Source: Melitaea cinxia (lineage: Eukaryota > Arthropoda > Insecta > Lepidoptera > Nymphalidae). Taken from it: DNA of 64,000 bases. The notes below the pieces were generated by a model. It saw only the letters and a program-made list of their open reading frames with translations, had not been told where the DNA came from and did not search any database. Positions 13,201-23,457 of this stretch are shown piece by piece (positions within the stretch are counted from its first letter, which is position 1; every line of letters begins with the position of its first letter). A program made the translations under genes and the position numbers. The DNA lies in NCBI RefSeq assembly GCF_905220565.1, contig NC_059404.1, positions 11,622,472 to 11,686,471 of the forward strand, written 5' to 3'.

Positions 13201-16200
13201 ACCCTTAAATTTTTAAAATTTTTAATATAGTGAGACGACGTGCTAGTTTAAAGTACATACTGCAACTGCCTTTAAAATAACTCATTGTAACTTTTTTAAC
13301 TTGCAGCCCTGTTGGTGGTTCTTATTAAATTAATAAATGTATTTTTTTTTCAGGACTACTCATTCGTAGTAACAGCAACAGATGGCGCTATCGACAAGCG
13401 TCTCGGTACTGCGTCTGTAACCGTACAAGTTCAAGATGAACCAGATGAATCTCCGACCTTCTCACAGCCTCTGTACACTGTACATGTACCTGAAAATGTA
13501 CCTAATCACCCTGTGGTTAAAGTTCACGTAAGTATCGAATATAATTTTAATAATTTGTATTAATGTTATTTAAAGAAAATTTTAGAAGTATTAGTGGATG
13601 TCTTTTTGCGTTAACTGTGAATAGTTTGCGATGTAAGAAATACTAAATAGTGTAATTAATGAAATACTGATCACCTTTAAATTCTAAACTACCACAAGAT
13701 CTAGCTAGATATAGGGTAAATACAATAAAAAAATATGTATTAAATTATAAAAATACTGAAATAAGTATATTATGCAATAAGTACTTTATCTTAATCTTTT
13801 AAATCCAGTAGTGGTTAATTCAGTGTCGCATTGTGCTTGATATACCATATTCTGTTCATACCATGTTCTGGAAATGTTCATGTTTATTATTTTTTATGCG
13901 TTTTTAGTACCTTCACTACATAGTATAAAACAAAGTCGCTTTTTCTGTCCCTATATCCCTATGTCCCTATGTATGCTTAAATCTTTAAAACTACGCAACG
14001 GATTTAGATGCGGTTTTTTTAATATACAGAATGATTGAAGAGAAAGGTTTATATGTATAATACATGTGTAATATAATAGAGGAACATTGGTAGTTTTTGC
14101 AACCGTGCGAAGCCGGGGCGGGTAGCTAGTTACGAATAAAATAAACCTTTTTACATAACATCAAAGTACACAAACAATTAAATAATTTTAAGATGTTCGT
14201 TTACAAACTATTTTAATGTTTCTTCTGTCCTAATTAAATTAGCACTAAAATACACTTTAAATATAATGACTGATTATTACTTTTATAAAGGCTGAAGATC
14301 CAGATACAATACCAGAGATAACGTACACGATCCTCAAAGGAGACACCAACCTATTTTCCATAGACCGTAAAACGGGAGTCATTAGAACATTAAGACCTCT
14401 AGATAGAGAGGCGAGTGCAAGGCACGAGTTACTTGTGGGTACGGAGGAGAATAGTGGGGAGGGCGATGGAGCGACCACCACTGTAGAAGTTTTAGTCGAT
14501 GTGAGTAGTTATTTATTTATTTATTTATTTATTAAGAGTTGTAGTAAGTAGTTAAAAGTTTTATCTCATTTCATTATAGATTCAAATCTTAGTGTGACTG
14601 TGATGTATGATAAATAGAATTGTGTAATTCTTTTAATACGTAATTTTGATGTGAAATATTATTTTATTATTTTCGATGATGTTGGTTAGTACAATTGTTG
14701 CCATATTGGCTGTTTGTAGCTTAGGGTGTCTTAGGTTTTAGGGTTCGATCTCTACTTTTTAAAAAATATTTGTGTAGTATACAACCTACCAAATTTAATT
14801 AATTCCACAACACGTATATCAGTTACTAAAAATACTCTGACACATAATTAAATATTTTTTTTTTCTTGTTCTTAGTAAATCTTCTTGCACTGTTTGCCTC
14901 GCTATATAAAACACTTACTCATGACCATGGGTTGACTGGAAGAAATCTCTTTCAGAGATAAGTCCACCTTTGCCATAAGCATTATTATTATGTTGTTTTT
15001 ACGTGTATTTTTTGAGTGCAATAAGGTATATACTAATTTTCCTTTATACCCAGGATAAAAACGACAACGCACCGGTGTTTACCTTAGTTCCTCGACCAGT
15101 GACAGTCGAAGATACATCGTCGATCGGTAGTCTAGTTGAGACGGTGGTAGCTTTGGACGTAGACGCGACCCCGCCTAACAACCGTGTGCGATACTCTTTA
15201 GTGGGGAGGGGGAAGGCTTCCAAGTATTTCCATGTGGAGCCTGATACTGGCGCTGTGAGGGTCCGAGATGATTTGAGGAAGGAGACTGATAGTGAATATA
15301 CTGTAAGATTTCAATATTACTTTTCTCAAATATTGCATTCAGCCTGTAACATCCTATTTTTGGGTATAGGCTTCTCCATGTAAGAGAAGGGCGGGTTGGT
15401 GGATATGTTTCCTATTATGAGTAACGACCGCTATCGGGTATTTATTATAACAACCGGGACCGACGGCTTGATGTGCTCTCCGAGGCACGGTGGAGAGACC
15501 CACAAGAACAGACACCCAAACTGGAAAGAAATATTTGTACAAATACAAATATCCACCCCGAGCGGGAATCGAACCCGCAAACTGTCGGTTTTTTAGGCGA
15601 CTATTCGCACCACTACTGAGCGGTTATTACTACTAGTAATAACCGCTGGACGCTGGTACTTCTAGTTATACTAGTTATTACTATTAGTAATAACCATTGG
15701 TACTACTAGTTATACAAGTTATCTATGTATGTTTTATTATATTATCAGTTTTCTCAAATATTTTTAATGTAAGATTTAAAATTTTAATTTCTGTCATATT
15801 ACGGAAGTGTGCGAAAATCATTTTTAAATGGGATTTCATAGGTTTAGAAATTATAGCGTTCAAATAATTCCTTCTGGTTTGTGGATAATGCAAATCGTGT
15901 GATTTTTCCTCCCGCTCTGAAAATCAGTCATTCCTAGGGAAGTTAAAACTTTTTTAGTCGAACCCGTTAGATAGTTTTCCAATAAATTAACTTCCCACTT
16001 TTTACCAGCTTAAGTTTTACTTTATAGAAAACAAAACATCTTTATATATAAGTTACGCGTCACGTTGTTTGTTCGCGATGGACTCCTAAACTACTTAACC
16101 GATTTTTATCAAATTTGCAAACAGTGTACAGTGTGATCCAACTTGAAAGATAGGCTATATTTTATTTCGATATAAGTAATTATTATATTCACAAAAAAAA

Positions 16201-19200
16201 AATGAATAAATAAATAAGACGGTACGAAGTTCGAAGTATAAGAATTGTCATTCATAAATACCGATTAAATAAAATATATATTTTTATTTTAAGGTTGATG
16301 TCCAAGCCTACGATCAAGGCGAGCCTGTCATGTCATCCGTAGTCAGTCTGACGGTGTATGTCAGTCACTCGGCTACTGTACCGCCGGACGTAAGTCTAAT
16401 ATTATAAATATATATAAATTTATATGATTTATTTATTTATTGTATTATAGTTGCATGTGTATGTATGTATGTTTGTAGGAATTTATATATGTATTTTGAT
16501 TAAACTTTATTACCGTTGCGCAAGCCCGTTACACTGCTAGCTTTTTTCTGTTGGGTAATCTGGAAGAGATCGCTATTTAGTGATAAGATCGCCCATTGCA
16601 CTATACGTATCTAAAATTAAGGTTTGCTGTAAATATCTTTAGTTGCAATAAAGTGGTTTATTATTATTATTATTATTTATTTCAATACATATAGATGTAA
16701 TTAGCTTTTGAAGGCGTTTATTACCAAGGTAATTAGAAATTGGCAAAGAATCCTCCCTTATATTAAACCGAATATCGTGTGTTTACATATTTATTAGTTT
16801 TTTATGTTGAACCAGTACTGTGACCGCTGCGCTAACCCGTATCAAAAAAAGAAAAGATTACCCAGCTCAGTTACGAGACTTTTTCGTTTGCCTAGTAATT
16901 ATGCCTAGTAATAATTATTAATAATAACTTACTCTTTATTGTACACCTAAAAATAAGTTTACAATGAATAACACAATACACAAAAAGAAATGTACAACAG
17001 GCAGTCTTATCGCTAAACAGCGATCTCTTCCAGACAAGGAGGCGATAATGTGAAAAAAGCGGAAGGAGTGTACATAATTGAAATTAAAGAAAACAGGAAG
17101 AAATCTAAATATACACACATACATACATATATACGTATTATAAACAGTATTAATTATAATAAAAATTGCACGTATTATATAAAAATATATAAATACATTA
17201 TTATATAGAGTGCTTACTGCTTAAATATTATTTCTAGGTTCGTCTAGGTTTCGCAGACACAGTGTACACAGAGCACGTGGCAGAGAATTCTCCGAATGGT
17301 ACTCTCGTTAGGACGTTACCGATTTGGAATAAGAGCAAGCATTCTAAAGATACTCCGCTTAAGTGTTTGCTTACCGACTCCTCACAAAAAGGTAATATAT
17401 AATAAAATATATCGATTATGTGTATTTTAATAGGAATTTATAGTCTGACCTCCAAAAGCAAGGCCTGAAGAGGTGTAAAAAGATTAATATTTATTGATAT
17501 AGCGTGCACAACTTTGGTACTTTAAAAAGATCTTACATTTTTCGAGTGAATTAGAAAAAAAAATATGTGTCAATTTCAAATAGTAATATCTTTTAAATCA
17601 AAGTTTTTGAAATTTGAATTTCATTAACTTAATATGCTGAACGGCATTAAAAAAATACTACACAACATGTTGTCACTTTTTTTATCAATATCACCAAGTA
17701 AAATATTTTATAATTAGCATGTGTTTCATCTCAATGTGTAAGTGTATTAGTTCTTGTAAAAAAAATTGACATTTATTTATTCATCACTTCAGCCTGATAC
17801 AGTCCACTGCTGGACATAGACCTCACATGTTCGTGCCAAAAATGGCGTAAACTCATGTGTTTTGCCCATAGTCACCACGCTGGGCAGGCGGGTTGGTGAC
17901 CGCAGGGCTGGCTTTGTCGCACCGAAGACGCTGCTGCCCGTCTTCGACCTGTGTATTTCAAAGTCATCAGTTGGATAGTTATTCCGCCACCGGTCGGCTT
18001 TTTAAGATCCAAGGTGGTAGTGGAACTGTGTATCCCTTAGTCGCCTCTTACGACACCCACGGGAAGAGAGGGGGTGACTTGATATTCTTACTGCCATAAC
18101 TACACACCATAATTTATTTATTAATTTATCTCAATTAAATAATCGCATTTTGTTTTATAAAAGCGTATTTTAATTTAAAAAAAAAAATCATATTGTAGGT
18201 GTATTCTACGTGAAAGTAACAGACGACAGAGACTGTGCTATCTACCTCAACCGATCTCTAGACTATGAAACACTAACAGAGTACTCTTTAGAAGTTCAAC
18301 TAGAGTCTATACAAGGCCTGATAAACCCAGAGAGCAGCAAAGCTACAATTAATGTACACGTGACAGATGTCAATGACAATCCTCCTGTGTTTGTTTTTCC
18401 CGAACAATCCACTATTGTTGGTGCGAGAGGGAAATATTTTGCAATAGCTACCAAGGATATGCCTCTAGGAACGAATGTGTTGCAAGTTAAGGTGAGGTTT
18501 CATATACTATTTTTAAAATGTATGACTTTTATTGACTTAAATACACTAACGATAAGTCGAATACACACTATATCTCCTTAAGTCATCAGAATTACTTACG
18601 CCGAGGCGTTAACGATTGTAGAAAGACGTTCGATACGAAACGTTTGTAACTTGGCTAGGCCTTCAGGTTTAAAAAAAATTAACAAGTGAACAGTTTTTGA
18701 ATGCGAAATTCAAGTTTTTTTAAATTAATTGGTCCATAAAGAAATCGCTATACTTTTATTAAATGTCATTATATGTCATTTGAAACATGTTTAAATAAAC
18801 GAATGTTGATGATAGCATAAATAAAACAATAAATGATTTTTATTGGAGTCTTCAAATTACTTTACGAAAAATTCGAATATTGATATAAATTTTTATTGCA
18901 GGCGAAAGATAAGGATAGTGGGGACTACGGTAAGATAGAATACCGTAAAAATTCATGGACCAAAGCAGCTGAAGAGTACTTCAGTCTCGACGGCGACACC
19001 GGCGTCATAACTAATATTAAGACTTTCGAGAATGTTCCCAAAGATGTACTACCATTTAAGTTTAATGTTATGGCGAGAGACAACCCTAAGGCGGATGATT
19101 ATAAGACCGCTAGGGCGTCTGTTGTGGTACGTTTACTTATTTTGTTTGTAATTATACTTATTCATTTTTAAATGTTATATCTTCACAAAATTTATCTCTC

Positions 19201-22200
19201 TCCAAACTATCGTAATTCACTGCTGGACATAGGCATCCCTAAATTCACGCCAAACATCCCGCCAACATCGCTAACATTACATTTTTTAACCTATACAATT
19301 TAGGTACTCTAGGTCTGGAAGAGATCGCTCTTTAGCGATAAGACCGCCTTTTGTACATTCCTTTTTTGTTATTATTATTTCTCGCTTGTTTCTTTTTCTT
19401 TTATGTTATTTGTATTGTTTTTAGTTGTACAATAAAGTATATTTCTATTGTATTGTATTGTATTGTATTGTATTGTATTGTACTCTTTGTAATCAATTTG
19501 ATATTTTAAAACAGGGTTTAGTAGGTTAGTAGATGCCTAGATCCTGGATACTCTAAGTTAGTTTAGTAGTAGTTCGTTTATTAAAACGATAGGTGCATCT
19601 GAACCAAATTTTTAATTGCTTAATATGACATCACCTTTTATTATAACTGTCTCGTTAGTGTTAATTTATTTTATTTGTAATCATAATTACTGTTATGTAA
19701 TTTCCGAGCATTCGGTGTATGATATTAATTGCTCAGTAGAAGAATTCTGTAGTTGATAAATTTACTAACTCATTATTACTAACATTATTAAAGAATGTTA
19801 ATGATCTAACTCAAATGTCAAAATTTTACTTGGTGCTTGAATTTTTAAGGTATTAGACGTAGTTTCTTTTCGATAAAGTTTTTCCAATCTTAAATTTGCT
19901 TCTTACTGTTTTTTTTTCAACCATAGATTGACGGTAATATCATTAGTGAGATCTAGTCAAATTATTATTAACTAGCTTCTGCCCACGACTTCGTCCGCGT
20001 GGAACAGTTTCCTTGGGCTAACTGGGGAAGCTCTCAAAAGCAAAAAAAAACCCGATTTTGAAACATTCTTCGTTGGTGCTCCAATCCTATTGGTCTTAGC
20101 GTGATGATATATAGCCTATAGCTTCCTCAATAAATGGGCTATCTAACACTGAATGTATTTTTTCAAATCGGACCAGTAGTTCCTGAGATTAGCGCGTTTA
20201 AACAAACAAAGTCTTCAGCTTTATAATATTGGTGTAGATGTTGTAGTGGTGCTTATTTAACTAGGGTTAATAATAAACTTAATTTAAAATATAGTCAGGA
20301 GAAATATGTAACCAGTGTATTTTTTCCAATTTTAGATAAATCTTCTCCAAAAAGACAATCAATTGATAATCGAAGTAGCTGATTTAAACGTGGACGCAAT
20401 GACGACCTCACAAGCGCGCAACTTACTTTCCGCGATAGAAGAAAAAAGTGGTTTAGTTGCCGGTCTAGAAAAACTGACCTCTAGGTTATATTTAGGAGAG
20501 AATGGGACTCTAGAAAGTGACCCTAAGGGTACGAATGTGTGGCTGTACCTGCTGGACCCGAACACTGGTGATATATTAACGAGGGATTCCTTGCCAGTTA
20601 AAAAGTAAGCTATCGTTATGTTTTTATTTATTTATATGTAATCAATGTAAATGTTAGTCCAATCTTTCTGATAATGATTTATATGCATAATGCAGTCGAT
20701 TTAAATTAAATTTGTAACTCAAAGTGACGTGATAGGATAGGGTATGTATTATGGTTACGTATTTATTTACTTAAAAATTGGATTGCAACGCGCTTACAAT
20801 TCTTCTGGCACTGTAGACGTTAGAGGTTACGTTAACCGCTTACAGGTGAGTCGTGCGAGTTAAGGTTGATGCTCCCTGCCAAATATCCTTTGTCAGCACT
20901 CCCACTACCAAGGCAGCGTTAAGCTGACGATAAATTTATAATTATTATAAATAATTGTAAATTAGTTAATAGGATGGATTTTGTATTAGATTTAATACAT
21001 AGGTTCTACTGAGGTAGGGCACAGCAGGAATTTCCTGCTCAAAATATGGAGCAATCCGACTGGGGTAGTACCTTGACCTTACAAAAGATCACAGCTAAAT
21101 AATACTGATTTCAAGCAGTATTGTGTTCCTGTTGGTGAGTGAGGTGACTAGAGCTCCTGGGGGGATTGGGTCGGCAACGCGCTTGCGGTGCTTCTGGTGT
21201 TGCAGGCGTCTATAGGCTACGGTAATCTCTTACCACCAGGTGAGCCGTACGCTTGTTTGCCGAACTAGTGATATAAAAAAAGGTATAGTCTTTATTTCAG
21301 TAAATAATGATATTTTTTTAATCTCCGTGTTCTCAATAACTTAATTTGCGCTTGTTTGCCGCTGTGTTAATAATATCTAATAATAAAAAACTCATAGTAA
21401 ATGAACTGTATATACTTATTACTCCGATGACGCTCTAAGCCGAGGTGCGATCTCGATGGAGACACCCTTAGGGCGTGCGTTTTTCCCCCGATTCCTCCCA
21501 GAGGGCTCCCCTTCTTCCTTCGCGGCCGGTGTTTAGTACCCGACCCCTCTCGCCGGTGATGCTGTAAAGGCCGATAGGGCAACAGTAATCCACAATATGG
21601 AAAAAAAACTGTATATATAATAATAATAATAATAATTTATTTCAGACATATGTCCATATTTTTGTTAGTTACATTTTTTCCTAAACTATGTCAGTTCCAA
21701 CAATTGTGACAAATGACAAACAAACAAATTATACCAAGTCAAAAATCAATAAAAATAACACTAACATCATATATACAGGGCGGTGGGGCGCGGCGTGCCG
21801 GTGCGCGCGCCGCTGTCGCCGCCGCCGCGCCGGCCGCAGCTGGCGGCGGCGCCGCTGGCCAGCGCGCTGCCCGCCGCGCTGCTGGCGCTGGCCGCGCTCG
21901 TGCTCGTGGCCGCCGCCGCCGCCGCCGCCTACATCTGCGCCTCCTGGAACCGGTACACGTGCACACATCGACGCACTCCACACGGTTACGCACGTACACA
22001 GCACGCATATGCACGTGCAAAAAAAAATAGCGTCAGTGAAACGGGTACACATATACACGCACAGACATGCGGTCCTTTACACGCACACTTACGTGTACGT
22101 ACATTCATCGACACAAAAAATTTTTGAATATCATATCAAACATTGACCGCTCCAGCGGGGTTCGAATCCACGTCTCCGACTGACCGTATCGGCGCTCTAG

Positions 22201-23391
22201 CTATGGAACGATGTACCCGCTAGATCGAAATTTTTGATATGATGATTTTTATTTTCGGTTTAAGCGAACGGACTCAGTCGGAGATGCGGGTTCGAACCCC
22301 GCTGGAGCGGTCAATTTTTGATATGATATTCAAAAATGTTTAGAATTCCTAATGTGGGGGTAATACAAAAATAAAATCGTAGATATCAACACATACTAAT
22401 TTTAATTTGTATTTAATAATAGCATCGTGCTATTCTGATACAATTAAATAGAGGAAGATGTAACTTCAACCACGTCAGTGCTATTTCTTCTATGTTCTCA
22501 ACTATTAATGATTAATAATCACTCAATGTGTCAGCTTAAACGATCATTTTATTACATCGCCCAATACTGTCAAGATAATGATGCATTTTTTAAAACAATT
22601 TAAGAATCGATTGTCAATAATGTTGGATAATTCACATTCACATCTACTTCAAGAAAAGCCTTAGAAAACCTTTACACCCATAAAATATATCTAAAACTTT
22701 CAAACACACTTTTTAACAGTATCATAAATTTTTTAATCCTTCCCCAGGTATAAGAAACACAAGGAGCAAGCTTTACAACAGTACGGAACCCTTAGTATGA
22801 GTATGGCACCTCCGCGACCTCCCTCGGGATATGAATCCAGTGAAGATGAACCAGCTCCAAGATATGAGACACAGGTATCTAAATTAATAAACACGGCTCT
22901 TATACTTTTCATAGTTTACTTGACGGATGTAAAGAAAAGGAATAAGAAGAAAGGAATATTGATATTTTACTGGAATGGAAATGATAGGTATGGCTTATGA
23001 GATTACTAACATTTTATTTAAGTTTATGACATGGCGTTTCATTAAGCTTAATACTGGCAATTTTGTATGAAGTGGTGTTTTTTTTTTTTTTTTGATGGAA
23101 TATTTATTAGTTTAAAATTATGTATTAAGAGATTGTTTTGTGCTTCAGGTACTGAACATGGCCGTAGATGATGCAGATCTCCAGTTAGACTTCAGTCCAA
23201 ATAATCACGCCTTCAATATCCACAGTGTGCAATATTTATCCAAAGACAACGGTAAGTTAATCAAGAAAATTATTTAAAAATCAAATCTTTCCATGATAGT
23301 AAAACAATGCCATGGTATGGTAAGCAAAAATTTTAGTGAATTATTAAAATATAAAAATTATTTTTAAATGATAAAAATTTAAAGCGTTAGG

Positions 23392-23457
<66 letters not shown>

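Larger units (their letters stand above)
11145..13353 (+). other. introns 13-15 of Cad99C
   Basis: Intron 13 has a locally GC-richer block at about 11460-11660 (listed separately). Introns 14 and 15 are AT-rich with no recognisable element apart from a LINE-tail-like TGTGCAATAAAGTATTGAAT near 12545. Confidence 0.5.

Noticed and set aside
17893..18099. Frames in the RTE-tailed repeat copies (also at 224-472, 27967-28182, 56411-56596 and 60357-60687)
   Set aside because: The same peptide shadows recur wherever the repeat occurs; they follow repeat copies and not genes.
21688..22146. Five overlapping open frames on both strands around the GC-rich exon
   Set aside because: High G+C leaves few stop codons in any frame. 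Only the frame that joins exons 23 and 25 (phase 2 to phase 2) encodes a transmembrane helix at the expected place.
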